Of a stretch of 64,000 bases of DNA, positions 46,044 to 57,474 are shown piece by piece. The translations under genes were made by a program, and so were the position numbers. The number at the start of each line of letters is the position of its first letter. The stretch's first letter is position 1. Location: positions 23,781,683-23,845,682 of the forward strand of contig JASXTE010000002.1 of assembly GCA_030280995.1 (NCBI GenBank). The letters run 5' to 3'. This stretch comes from Hemileia vastatrix. Taxonomy: Eukaryota > Basidiomycota > Pucciniomycetes > Pucciniales > Zaghouaniaceae. The notes beneath the pieces were generated by a model that saw only the letters and a program-made list of their open reading frames with translations, was not told where the DNA came from and did no database searches.

Positions 46044-47228
46044 TGTCAGTGTGTACTAGTATCTAAGTATGATTTAATAGTAAATATTAATGGTCTTACT
46101 ACTTATTGTTAAATTGTTTAGTGATTAAAACTCAGGGGAAGACTAATAAAATAGTTATTCTAAATATAAACTCACAATGCTTGGATTTTTATGAATGCTA
46201 GTCATTGAAAATAGATAAATAAAATATAGTTATAGCTTATATAAAGATAATATCAATTTATAAATGCTTTATAATATATTTATATATTATAGTAATTGTG
46301 TTATAGCTTTGATTTTAATTTTTGTAATTTATTGATTGAATGATGTCCAATAACCCGTCAAATCCTCCCTTACTTATACCAAAATCCACTGGAGTGCACA
46401 GACCTTCAATCCAAATGATGTAACTGCTATCCCCAGCAATTAAAGCACTGTGAGGCCCCATCATCTCCCCATGGCGTCCACTTCATGAAGTTTAAACACC
46501 AAGACTTCCAGTAAGGACCCTATATCACAATTAATGATACCACAGACCCATACCATAATTAGAATAAATAGATAAAAGTGGATACCATAAAGAAACAGGT
46601 AAAATAACTCATCCAAAGAGTATATAATGAAGCCAAAAGCATATAAAGTAACTATATAGAATTTCCAAGCCCCCAATAACATCCCCAAGCATCTATATTA
46701 ACCCAGTAATAATATTCCAACCCATAGATCCGTGAAAATCCATAAAAAAATCAGATTAAGTTGTCCAAACTGGATATACGCGCCTGAAAAAGGTGTAAAT
46801 GGTTTTTTAGGCATTGTGAGTCCACTAAAAACATCCATATGACCTAAAATAAGCAGAAAATTAAAGGTTATAGGCTATTAAGAGGTTAAAACCCACTTAT
46901 AGACTTAAATATACATAATATAACTACATATTTCACTGAATATGAGGCTTATGTATACATATAAGCTTATGTATGTTTATAACTACTTAATATCACTTAA
47001 GATAAGTATATTATGACTCCATTAACAACTTAATAAGTATTGTTAGGCTATGTATAAGCTATTTAAACTACTATAAGTCATATAATTGTATAATAGTTAT
47101 ATATATATATATTACAACCATATATATAAGTATCATAACCTTAATTTTAACTTATAAGATTATTGTAATTAAGGTTATCTAATTTTAAAAATAAAAATTT
47201 CTCAGTCCTGGGAAAAACTAGGCTTAAA
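46044..47228 (-). mobile_element. Solo LTR, family C copy 2
   Basis: 1.19 kb, homologous to 27569-28739 over its length in the same orientation. It begins TGTCAGTGTGTACTAG and ends near CTAGGCTTAAA. The flanks (CCAAT and TAAAT) match at only three of five positions, so the duplication has decayed or the end is slightly misplaced. It abuts the Copia protease relic on its right. Confidence 0.78.
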
Positions 47229-48052
47229 TAAATTCCCTTGACATAAAAAATATTGTGAAGACTCAGCTTCAGAGTATAAATTAGATTGCCACTGTATTCA
47301 GCTGATAAAATTTGTGTTCTGGTGTAGACAATCCTATCGTACTAGCTGTAGGCCTTGACCATGGGAGTTGGAGAAAAACCAGAGAGAAAATCCCCTGTCC
47401 CTTTAGAAGAATAGAGTGAAATTATCTTGCTAAAGTAAGTTGGTTCCTGTTTGATAAAGCCCCTTTTTCAACACACTTGACTGCTTGATGAGCCAAGAAA
47501 GTAGTCCCCAGACAGACTACCAAACCATAGAACTGAAATGTAGACCAATGTCCAGACCAGAGAAAGCAAAGATACTTGATGTAGGCTGCAAATCCACACC
47601 AGAGACAGCAATAAATCTTGATATAGCTTGCAAGACTATACCAGAGAACCTGTTGCTAAAGTTGAGTTAAATGAAGAACTAACCTTGCAACCAACACAGC
47701 CAATTGTGGCCAAAAAACAGTGAAAACTGAGTAAGGAACAAGGATATCACCTCTGGATGGTTGTATGATAATTAAAGTTGCCCCAAACTATCTTATTCAG
47801 TATGTACACACAGACCACTATCTATGAGCCCATGCACACCAACAAATTTGGCACCTGTACCAGCCAAATTGAATAAAAACCCTCCAGAAGCACTCCCCAA
47901 CCTTCTAAAACAGAGGCGGGCCGGCCGTCTGACTTTGGAGGTGCCACCTTAAGCGGCCCAGCCTCCCTGAAGCCAGAAAAACAATAAAAACATCTAATAT
48001 ACTTAGAAAAATTCACTACAACCACTAAAACCCTTAAAAAACAAAATTATGC

Positions 48053-48922
48053 TGTAGACAATCCTATAGTACTAGCTATAGGCCTTGACCAAGGGAGTTG
48101 GAGAAAAACCAGAAAGAATAACCCCTGTCCCTTTAGAAAAACAACTGAGATTTACCTGTTGCAGCAAATTGGAAATCTGTTTGCTAGACCCATTTAAAAG
48201 TGAAGATAATAGTCCCAGACAGACTACCAGAAAGAGTTGAAATGAACAGTAATATATGCCAAGAAAACACAAGCCAATGAGACAGTGAGGAACAGAGAGG
48301 CGATGAGTAAAGAGATAAGATGATTCCTCTAAAAATCTTCCCACACACGCATCATACAGCCAGCGCACAGACCACCCTGACCAATTCCCCACCCAAAATC
48401 CAGCTTTACCAGCCTTTTTCATGCATAAAAGTGCTTTTTAATGCCTCGCCAGCGCCCAGGCGGGCAGGCCACTTGGGGGCGGACAAGCCGCTCCTAGGCC
48501 CTAAAATACCCATACAACCAGTAAAAACCCATAACTTCACTAATAAACAAGATAAACACACATAAGACATACCAAAAGGAAAAGAAAATGAAGAAAAATA
48601 AGTTGATACATAATAAGTGATCCTAGCTTAAGCCTACATAAGCACCACTAAGTAATAAACATCCGATAAATACCAATAACAACACCAATTCTACCCTATA
48701 AAGCATGGTAACCACCTATACGGGATACCAAAATGAAGAGAAAAGAAAGGACATTCAGCTGAGACATAATAAGTAACCCTAGCTTAAGCCTCCATAAACA
48801 CTACTAAATATCACCTAAAGATGAAAAAAACCACTAATAACACCATAACCCCAATAACACCCTACATACCTAATACCCCCAAATATGCACTCCAAAGGTC
48901 TACCCAGGTTTGGATCACCACA
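48053..48922 (-). repeat. 3' LTR of the gag-only element
   Basis: 870 bp, pairs with 52956-53847. Lacks a 22-bp stretch that the other copy has (around 53092-53115). Confidence 0.9.
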
Positions 48923-49249
48923 TCCTCCCTCCAATCAAGAATGTCCCCATTCTTCCTTTGCCAACATCTATGTTTGAACACCTCTCCAGAATCTTTACAA
49001 ACAGCCCATTTCTCTCTTCCACCAGATCCTATTCCATCCTAAGTGAACTTCTGAACCAGCAATCCAAGCTTCTTCTTTAAAACTTCTCTTGCACCATTCC
49101 TTTAAATTAAATCTATCTCTGTGAAAAGAATCTCTTTCTTCTGTTCCTGAATTCCAAATCTGGCTGTACCAGCTTCCAGCAATGAAAAGTGGTATCCAGT
49201 TGACAAGTCTTCCTCACTATAACCTTCTACCAGCATAAAAATTTCCTCA

Positions 49250-50770
49250 TTTTATAGTCTTGGGGGACTCACAACCCTCAGTTTAAAGTCTTGGGGGACT
49301 AAAACCCTCAGTTTAAAGTCTTGGGGGACTAACAGCCCTCAGTTTATAGTCTTGGGGGACTCCAAAAATCCTCAGTTTATAGTCTTGGGGGACTAAAAAA
49401 ACCTGAATCACAGAACCCAGAACCAGAGATCAACCAGAAAAAGATTTAGAGAAAAAACTAACTTTCTGGGGTAACTGTATATAGAGCTGCCAGCCCATCA
49501 GTCACCCCCAAACTTGCCTTTAAAAAATTCAGAAGTTCCCCCTTGGATCCTTCTGCCTTTACACTTCCACATCACACTTTCTCCCATTCCTCAGTTTATA
49601 GTCTTGGGGGACTTCACCATCAACAATCCTCAGTTTAAATTCTTGGGGGACTAACACAGTGTTCAGTTTAAAGTCTTTATGGACTAATTCTTGAAAAAAT
49701 CTTGAAACCAGAAAGTTTAAATTCTTGGAGGACTACTAGATCCACAGTAATAAAATTAAATTCTTGAATAAATCATTAACAATCAGCCAGTTTTAAGTCT
49801 TGGAGGACTAACAGAATTTTCAGTTTAAAGTCTTGATGGACATCAAAAAATCTTGAGCCTGTAATTAAAAGATCAGTTTAAAGTCTTGAAGGACTTTCCA
49901 AAAGAATCTTGAAGATATAGCCCATAAACAAAAGATCAGTTTAAAGTCTTGAAGGACCTTCCAGAAAAAAAAATCTTGAAGATATAGCCCATAAATCTCC
50001 AAACCAAGAACCATCAAAGCCAAAAAATTTAACCTCCTTTAACAAATAAAACAAAATAAAACGGTATCCCCCAGCCAATTGATGAGCTAATCCCCTGATA
50101 CCTTACCCACATCCAAGTGCACCTTGATGTGGTCACACCTAAAAAAAAAAAAAAATTATTTTTATTTTGACTCCTCCTCTTCTACCAAAAACATTGCCAG
50201 AGCCCTATCTTGAGCCTTTGAACAAACATAGCCTCCATAAAAAAATTAAAAGAAAAAAAAGAGAAAAAAAGAAAATAATCTTGAATCCACCACTTTCACA
50301 TCCAACACCCTAGAACCACATAGCAAAGCCAGCTCCAGGTCAACAGAAGAGATGACTGGGTGTGCTCCCTCCAATAAGTAAAAATGATGGGAGACCACCA
50401 GTGATCCACCACCAATCCAAAAGCACCAAAAGACATTCAAGTCAATCCAGTTTAAATTCATAGAGGACTAAAAGCCTGAATCACAAAAAAACAACACTAG
50501 AATTCAACTAGAAAAAAACCAAAGGCTTGAAACAAACATTCTGGGGTAACTGTTCTACAGAGCAGCCAGCTCATCAGTTACCCCCACACTTGCCAAAATA
50601 AAATCTAGAAGCCCCACCCCTGGGTACCTTCTAACAAAAACACAACATCCAACAAAATTAAACAAAACCAATAAGCATGAGGGGTCCAGCACTTTAATAC
50701 CAAAAGAATTTCCAGTTTAAAGTCATGGTGGACTAAAAACCTGTTAAAGAAAAAAAACCAATACTAGAAT
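49250..50770 (-). repeat. Dispersed 24-bp motif array in the TR-GAG interior
   Basis: About fifteen copies of CAGTTTAAAGTCTTGG plus GGGACT (plus-strand reading) occur at irregular spacing between 49250 and 50730. They are densest at 49250-49395 and 49590-49945, with variants such as TATAGTC and GAAGGAC. Three copies of a longer block (CTGGGGTAACTG ... CATCAGTCACCCCC) lie at about 49467, 50542 and 50809. None is coding. Confidence 0.88.
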
Positions 50771-51149
50771 TCAACAAAATTAAGAGAAGGGGTTGGAAAC
50801 AGAAAATCTGGGGTAGCTGTTGATAGAGCAGCCAGCCCATCAGTCACCCCCACACTTGCCAAAATAAAATCTAGAAGCCCCACCCCTGGGTACTTTCTAA
50901 CAAAAATGATTTTCCAACACAAATATTCTCCCATAAAAAACCAAAACCATTAAAAAAACATTAAAATTCTTGAAAGCCAAAAAAAATCCAATTTAGAAAT
51001 AAAAGTTTGCAGTTTAACCTCATGCTGGAGGTGAAATAAAACCAATAATCTTCATTTTTATCTTCATTTTATTTTAAATAAAATATCCATCTTCACTTGA
51101 ATTTTTCTTTTCTTCCATCTTCATTATACTAAGATTTTTTTTTTCATTA

Positions 51150-51199
51150 CGGGAGGGCCGCCCGACGTCGGAGGTGCCACCTGAAGCGGCCCGACCTCC
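51150..51199 (-). other. GC-rich foldable element (three-way junction candidate)
   Basis: The segment has an outer complementarity (GGGAGG with CCTCCC, GGCCGC with GCGGCC) enclosing two perfect small palindromes, CCGACGTCGG and AGGTGCCACCT. It stands out in AT-rich surroundings. Related sequences occur in family A LTRs at 9629-9677 and 47924-47976. Confidence 0.6.
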
Positions 51200-51428
51200 C
51201 TTTTTTATATAGAGACTTGAACCAGAGAGACTGAAAAGAATTGGACAAAACAAAAAAAAAATCCTGACCAAATACATAGAGGCCAAATTAAGCAAAACCA
51301 AAACAAATTAAGTAATTTATCCTCATTTCGGAGAAATCAGATTCTTGAAATCCCAAGGTTTAAACCAATAAGTTTGCCCCTAGGGCTTAAACCCCCTAAG
51401 CTCCTCTTCCAATTCTGATATCCCAAAA

Positions 51429-52718
51429 TCAGACCTCCAAAAAATCTTCCATCCTCCTCCATACACTGAGTCTACCGTAGTTCACATTACCAGAATCCAT
51501 CAATTCTCCACCCTGTAAAACATCTGGAACCTCCACCAAATCTTTAAAATCAACCTCCATACCAGTGACATCCAAAACATCACAATTTTCCTCTTCCCTA
51601 TAGGAATCTTGCTTAGAATCTGCAAAATCATCCAGAATAACATCCATAACATCAAAATAAAAATCCTCCTCCAAGCAGAGACCTTCTGATCTTGTGGGAA
51701 CCACTTGAAAATAATCTTCCTCTATGATAAAAAGATCCAAGATGGAATCTTTCTGTCCATCCAAAAATTCAACTGATACATCTTCCTCAAATAAGCCATT
51801 ATCTGGTCTTGAGAAAGAAAAATAATCATCCCTCAACAACCATTCATCCACCACAGATTCCTTCTCAATATCCCAAAATCCTTCTTCATGACCAGACAAG
51901 TCCTCCTTCCCACATATTTCACCCAACCTTGAGTAAATACACTGATCCTCCAGTGTGTAAATTTCCAAAACATCCAGTGAAGCACATTCCTGAGATCCCA
52001 TGGCATCCTTTAGAAAAGAAAAATAAGTTTCACAAACATCATCAGAGTCCCCATCTTCCAAAATTGATGGCTCCAACACCTCCCAAGAAACTGAATTTTC
52101 CACCACAGTCTCCTGAACCTCTCCATCCAGCAGGATTTCCTCTCCAGATTCCACATCCCTATCCATAATACCATTCAAATATCCCAAAATAATCTGCTTC
52201 AGAATAGCCATACCAGGAATCCTATTTTCCCCATTTGGAAGAGTCTTCATCAAGTCAGCCTTGAAAAGAATCTCCAAAACCTCCACATTTACATTCCTAC
52301 CCATGGCACTCCAAAATACATACTTGGCCCCATCTTCATGTGTTAATATATCATTATATACCAGATAATCCAGAGCCTCCCCAACATCCTCCATAAATTC
52401 CTCATACTGAGAAAGAGAAGTTACACCACTTTTCAATTCCCACTTCCTAGAAATCCCATGAAGATCCACCATTGAGAATGTAGTAGGCTACCTTTTAACC
52501 ATTTCAATCTTCAACTTCCCCCAGTCCTGACTCTTATATCCTGCCATACCAGAAACTTCCTTCTCCACCTCCCTATTACCAATGAAAAAGATTACTTGCC
52601 TGACCATGTCCAACAGTGAGGCCCCATCAATCTCAGCAGCAACCTCAAAACTAGCCAAAAACTCCTTTGCATCCTCTCCCAAAAACCTTGAACCATCCCA
52701 AGACTGAATCCTAACCAT
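51429..52718 (-). pseudogene. gag: Gag-like protein of the TR-GAG element (one in-frame stop)
   Basis: The Met at 52718 starts MVRIQSWDGSRFLGED. A capsid-like helical region follows, with DAKEFLASFEVAAEIDG and SQDWGKLKIEMVKR, the pattern of retrotransposon Gag. A TAG at 52488-52490 interrupts a position that is probably Trp (one G-to-A change). The same frame resumes and runs to 51429, about 430 codons in all. The C-terminal 250 residues are strongly acidic and repetitive, with many D/E-rich short blocks such as EEDYFQVVPTRSEG and no zinc knuckle. No protease or RT follows. The expected role is particle assembly and RNA packaging. Confidence 0.75.
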
Positions 52719-52938
52719 CCTAGCAATTCCAAGTTACAGCTTCCAATCTCCACCAAAGATAGCCAAAGTCCCCCCAAGAGCCTTAGAGACCTAGGAGGGA
52801 CCAAATCCAACAGAAAAGAAGACCCCTAGACAAACCACAAAGAGATACAACATCAAATCCAAAATCCACCAAAGGAGATCCACCAAAGAGAGAAGCCTAG
52901 ATCAACAGAGATTTCAAAAAGCCAACAGAATCGACCCC

Positions 52939-52951
52939 ACGTTGGGCGCCA
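52939..52951 (-). other. Primer-binding site of the gag-only element
   Basis: The minus strand reads TGGCGCCCAACGTGGGG immediately inside the 5' LTR (plus-strand complement from about 52935 to 52951). This 17-mer is the form I know for tRNA-Lys(CUU)-type primers, so lysine tRNA priming is likely. Confidence 0.7.
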
Positions 52952-52955
52952 GAAA

Positions 52956-53847
52956 TGTAGACAATCGTATAGTACTAGCTATAGGCCTTGACCAAGGGAG
53001 TTGGAGAAAAACCAGAAAGAATAACCCCTTTCCCTTTAGAAAAACAAGTGAGATTTACCTGTTGCAGCAAAATGGAGATTTGTATGCTAGACCCTCTAAT
53101 TAAACACACTTGACCGCTTTAAAAGTGAAGATAATAGTCCCAGACAGACTACCAGAAAGAGTTGAAATGAACAGTAATATATGCCAACAAAACACAAGCC
53201 AATGAGACAGTGAGGAACAGAGAGGCGATTAGTAAAGAGATAAGATGATTCCCCTAAAAATCTTCCCACACACGCATCATACAGCCAGCCCACAGACCAC
53301 CCTGACCAATTCCCCACCCAAAATCCAGCCTTCCCAGCCTTCTTCATGCATAAAAGTGAATTTTAGCGCCTCCCCAGCGCCCAGGCGGGCAGGCCGTTTG
53401 GGGGCGGACGAGCCGCTTCTAGGCCCTAAAACACCCATACAACCAGTAAAAACCCATAACTTCACTAATAAACAAGATAAACACACATAAGACATACCAA
53501 AAGGAAAAGAAAATGAAGGAAAACAAGCTTAGACATAATAAGTGACCCTAGCTTAAGCCTAAATAAGCACCACTAAGCAATAAACATCTGATAAATACCA
53601 ATAACAACACCATATCTACCCTATAAAGCAAGGTAACCACCCATAAGGGATACCAAAATGAAGAGAAAAGAAAGGACATTAAGTTGAGACATAATAAGTA
53701 ACCCAAGCTTAATCCTCCATAAACACTACTAAATATCACCTAAAGATGAAAAAAACCACTAATAACACCATAACCCCAATAACACCCTACATACCAAATA
53801 CCCCCAAATATGCACTCCAAAGGCCTACCCAGGTTTGGATCACCACA
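52956..53847 (-). repeat. 5' LTR of the gag-only element
   Basis: 892 bp. It includes a GC-rich segment (53370-53425, with GCGCCCAGGCGGGCAGGCC) also present in the other LTR. Confidence 0.9.
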
Positions 53848-55384
53848 ACGCTATAACAACATTGTGACATGAAATATAGAGCTAAATTAGCCCTATCTAA
53901 TGGTACTAAGCACTTAACCCTAAGAATTAAGGTTAGCCTGTAAAACGAGAAAAAAAATTAAACAGCTATCTTTTGTAACTGAAAAATGAGGAAATGACCC
54001 CTTAAAACTTAGAATATGAAAAATATCATCAATACATGAAATATATAAAAAAACCTGGGCTATCTATGATAGTACCCACATACCCGCAGTCCCAATATTC
54101 ACGTAATAAATCCAGAAAAACACACAATTCTTCAACATATGTCAATTAAGACATGCACAAACAGCTCCAAACAACACAACAAAGGCCCCTGCCAATGTTG
54201 GAAGATCACACTGGCTGTATTGATTTTTATTGGAGTGTTTAATATTTGGGAATTACATAGAAGACTAAAATTGTTCACCATATTACACGTTGCTCCAGAT
54301 TCTAGAATAAAACACTCATTGACTTTCACTGAATGAGTAAGATTAGCTGATTCATCAAATCCTTGAGTATCAACCATTAATTTGCTCTTGGTAACGTCAT
54401 CCACAACTTTGGCCTTCTCAGGATCAGTGCTCAAGGGACCCTTTAATTTTTTAATTCTTCTCATAATTGAGTTATACGATACTAATCATAATTCCCTGAA
54501 TGACCATACCAACAATTAAAATTTTTTTGGTTCTATTTGGCTAAAGAAGTCTGTTGTTTGACTGGTTTCTTCTTATCCCCCTTTAGTGCATTAGTTGAGT
54601 CAATAAATTCAGTTTCCCTCTTTCTCCTATTAGCTTCGAACTTCATATTTTCATAAATGCTACTCAAGGATAGATTTTTGAAATTATGAAATATATTCTG
54701 AGTGATTCCTATCATTGAATCATGAAAAACACTTTTAATTAAAATCATCACAATAAGTTTTGACAAAATTTTCAGCTCTGAGTAACTAGAAGCACTATCA
54801 ATAAGCAATTTCTCTATTTCCTCAAAGTTACTAAGATTATCACTTAGAAATGACACTCCATCTCATTTCATGTAAATAATTTGATCTAGTAGGTCAGAAT
54901 CTATTGACAAATTTTCCTCTCCATAGTGGGTAAGAATCTTATGATAGACATCATATGTAAATTTAGCTTTGGAGATAAGAAAATCATCTCTTGATCCAAC
55001 AGCACTAATTAAGACAAGACATGATTTTGCTTCTCCTTTTCTCCAGACATTTAATTCAGCACCATAAGGTTGCACAGCACACATGATATGATGTAGGAGA
55101 TTTTGAGAGTTGAAATAAAACTTGATAATAGATTTCCACAAAAGGAAATTACCCATGATAATACTGAAATCTTAGAAAATTTTTCTCCTTTTTGATCAGA
55201 CATAAAACCAAAGGTTTAAGGGTGGTCAAAACTAGATTCAGAAAAATTTTCACAAGGGGGTTTTAGAGTAGCTGATGAAGTAGTGTCTTCAGCAAAAGCA
55301 GATGGAGACTCTGGCTGTTGTGAAGTACTTAAAAAACTCATTAATTATTCAGACTTTTAATCTCTTTATCCAGTCCTGGAACAA

Positions 55385-55914
55385 TATTTTATTCTTTAAT
55401 AGAAGTTTAACATCAGTAAACCCTTTATGGACCAATAGGTAATGAGCAACACTATCAATCACCTGTAACCAGTGATGATATAGCAAATAACGGCTTGGGT
55501 TAAATAAAGTTCAGATTAGATAATAAAAGAAAAGGAATAGAATCAAGAAACAGATTGTTGTGAAATTTTAGTTTTTGGATGCTTTAGAATTATAAGATTG
55601 CATTGCTTTTATAAATATAAATAAAACAATTATTACAAAAATACCTTTTATCATTTGATAGAAGTTTAATTTTAGTAAACCCCTTATGAAACAATAGCTA
55701 ATGAGAAACACTATCAATAACCTAGAACAATCTATTAGTTAGTACTAAAATAATAAGAAAACTATTCATACAAGATACATGTCCCCAGTGATGATATATT
55801 GAATAATGGTTCAGGTTAGTTAAAGTTAAGATTAGATAACCAAAAAAGAATAGAAGAAAGAAAACAGATTATTGTGAAATTTTAGTTTTTGGATGCTTTA
55901 GAATTATAAGATTG
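55385..55914. repeat. Direct duplication, two copies of about 215-265 bp
   Basis: Copies at 55385-55600 and 55648-55914 share GAAGTTTAA, CCAGTGATGATATA and a common 3' end, GATGCTTTAGAATTATAAG. They lie just upstream of the Copia gag start, so they may be leader repeats of that element. Confidence 0.75.
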
Positions 55915-56189
55915 GATAGGGACAAAAGTACCATTGTCTAGCTCTTTATAATCTCTGAACAAAAATTTATCCATACTAATCAATCAAAAAATAAGTCAAT
56001 ATTTTTATCATATCTACTCATGAGTTAATCACATGTTCTGAATGCCATACATTATTCAACTTCTACTCAGTATCCTCCTTCAAAAGAGCTTATAAAAACA
56101 TTAAACAGTCACCTATATTTTTATCCATCCCTCACAAGAATACTTACTAACATCTTTACTCACATTTATCCTTTGTTTAACTGAACCTG

Positions 56190-56197
56190 TATATAAG
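56190..56197 (+). promoter_or_regulatory. TATA box of the secreted-protein gene
   Basis: TATATAAG lies 68 bp upstream of the ATG at 56265, in a context that otherwise lacks such a motif. Confidence 0.5.
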
Positions 56198-56264
56198 ACT
56201 TCCTTTAAATTATTCTTACACTCTTATTATTAGTATTATTATTTCAATTCATTCAAGTGTAAAA

Positions 56265-56949
56265 ATGCAATTCTCTCTTGTTTCTCTAATCTTCATTGGT
56301 ATGGATGCCTATTTCTCCTCTGAAAATTGCCCTAAGCTGATAATTGGATTTTTTCTAGCCTTCCTGATGAATGTCTCTACCATTCCGATTACAGAGTCTA
56401 CTGAAGGTATCAAGTGAGTAGTTTATAAATTTGAGGTTGTTTATGGGGTTTTCTTGGGCTAATGTGGAGATTAATTTTCAGCTCTATTCAAGAGGGTAGT
56501 AATAATGCCAATGTGATCTTTTATAAGCAAACCAATAAATATAGCTAAAAATCTCCCTACTTTTCCCCACTCCCTACATTTCCCCCACTCCCTATTTTAC
56601 CCCTTCTCCCTACGTTTCTCCTTCTCCCTAAGTTGCTCCAAAGCCTTACATCACCCCTTCTTCATACATATCTACTAAGCCTTATGTTTCTCCTAAAACG
56701 TACATATCCATTCATCTTTACATAGCTCCTAAGGCCTATCTAGACTCTTCCTATAATCCTGTTTATTCTGGTATAGGTGCTGGTTCTAACTGTGGTGCTG
56801 TAGATGGTATTAAAGCAGGTGCTGAATTTGGAGAAGGTTCTAGCATCAAAGTAGGAACTGAATTTGGAGCTGGTTCCAGTTTTGGAGAAAGTGTTGGTAT
56901 TGAGGCAGGTGCAGGTTTTGGTGCTGGGCTTGGCTGGTTTTTTCAATAG
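56265..56949 (+). pseudogene. Putative secreted Pro/Tyr-repeat and Gly-rich protein, decayed
   Basis: Exon 1 (56265-56413) starts MQFSLVSLIFIGMDAYFSS and has two hydrophobic stretches (residues about 4-12 and 27-39), suggesting secretion or membrane targeting. A 68-bp intron follows (56414-56481, GTGAGT...TTTTCAG). Exon 2 has a proline/tyrosine repeat of the type PY-x-SP (about eight units: TPYISP, TPYFTP, SPYVSP, KPYITP, KPYVSP and others), then a Gly/Ala/Glu-rich repeat ending GAGFGAGLGWFFQ at a TAG at 56947. An in-frame TAA after KYS, a one-base shift at about 56560 and a TAA in the repeat (56634) break the gene. The composition resembles cell-wall or effector-like secreted proteins of plant-associated fungi; this is inference. 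A TATA box stands upstream. Confidence 0.6.
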
Positions 56950-57238
56950 ATAATAAAGGCATTCCCTAAGTTCTCAGCATGTGATTATGATACTGTTTAA
57001 AAACTTATTTTTGCAGAAAACATAAAATTCTTGTTATTATACTTTAGTTTCATGTCAATTTCTTCTGATTCTTGTAGTAAAAATAATTGGGGAAGAAGGT
57101 GGTGTAAAAATAAATTTAATTTAGATCAATTATTCTTGTGTACTTTCCCATAATAGGGGGTATCAATTTTCAGGGATCCACAATTAGGGATCAGGAACTT
57201 TTTTTGCCTGGATCCAACCTTGTTAATTGTGGAAGATT

Positions 57239-57270
57239 CTTATCCATTAGCCCTGGGGCTAGTGGATAAG
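57239..57270. other. 32-bp near-perfect hairpin
   Basis: CTTATCCATTAGCCC pairs with GGGCTAGTGGATAAG across a short loop, with one mismatch in 15 pairs. It lies 85 bp inside the element at 57155. Confidence 0.7.
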
Positions 57271-57474
57271 GAATTTAGGATAATACATTATTCTGCTTCT
57301 TATACCCCAATTTATGTTCCTAATTACTGATCCCAACCTCATCACATCCATGAGCAATTCACATGGTTTCAAATCACGTATCCTAACCTTATGTCTTTCT
57401 GGAGCATAACACACTTACATTTCTGTTCTTAAGCCCTAAAATAATTTTTTTTTCTCCACACCTCACTCAAAGAT

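Larger units (their letters stand above)
48053..53847 (-). mobile_element. Gag-only LTR retrotransposon (TR-GAG type), 5.8 kb
   Basis: LTRs at 52956-53847 (5', minus strand) and 48053-48922 (3'). They are near-identical except for a 22-bp deletion in the 3' copy around 48190. Ends are TGTGGTGATCC...GTCTACA on the minus strand. The primer site TGGCGCCCAACGTGGGG follows the 5' LTR after four bases, and a purine tract (TTGGAGGGAGGA) precedes the 3' LTR. The 4.0-kb interior holds one gag-like ORF and about 2.4 kb of repeat-rich non-coding sequence, with no protease, RT or integrase. Flanks ATGC (48049-48052) and ACGC (53848-53851) fit a 4-bp duplication with one change. It sits in the middle of a family A LTR. 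It would need proteins from another element to move. Confidence 0.88.
47323..54210 (-). mobile_element. Solo LTR, family A copy B, split by a gag-only element (TSD CTGG)
   Basis: Left part 47323-48052 and right part 53848-54210, together about 1.09 kb, align with the solo LTR at 9035-10126 end to end. The termini are TGTAGACAATCC and GAAGATCACA on the plus strand. It is flanked by CTGG at 47319-47322 and 54211-54214. It lies inside the protease part of the Copia relic and is itself interrupted between 48052 and 53848. Confidence 0.85.
47229..55341 (-). pseudogene. Ty1/Copia gag-protease relic, split by nested LTR elements
   Basis: Minus-strand gag starts at the ATG at 55341 (MSFLSTSQQPESPSAF). 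It continues with frame changes through 55156-54863 (NFLLWKSIIKFYFNSQNLL, the Copia gag N-terminal motif) and 54856-54533. A zinc-knuckle relic (CWYGHSGNYD) is near 54500. The protease is in 54464-54215, with ILESGATCNMVNNF; the usual active-site LDSGAT has Glu in place of Asp. At 54210 the frame is cut by LTR B. It resumes at 47318 with residues LSLHNIFYVKG and is lost at the family C LTR at 47228. Removing LTR B with one CTGG copy closes the frame exactly. No integrase, RT or LTRs of this element are visible. Confidence 0.85.

Noticed and set aside
51809..52168. Plus-strand 119-residue Pro/His-rich ORF
   Set aside because: Antisense shadow of the acidic gag of the TR-GAG element.
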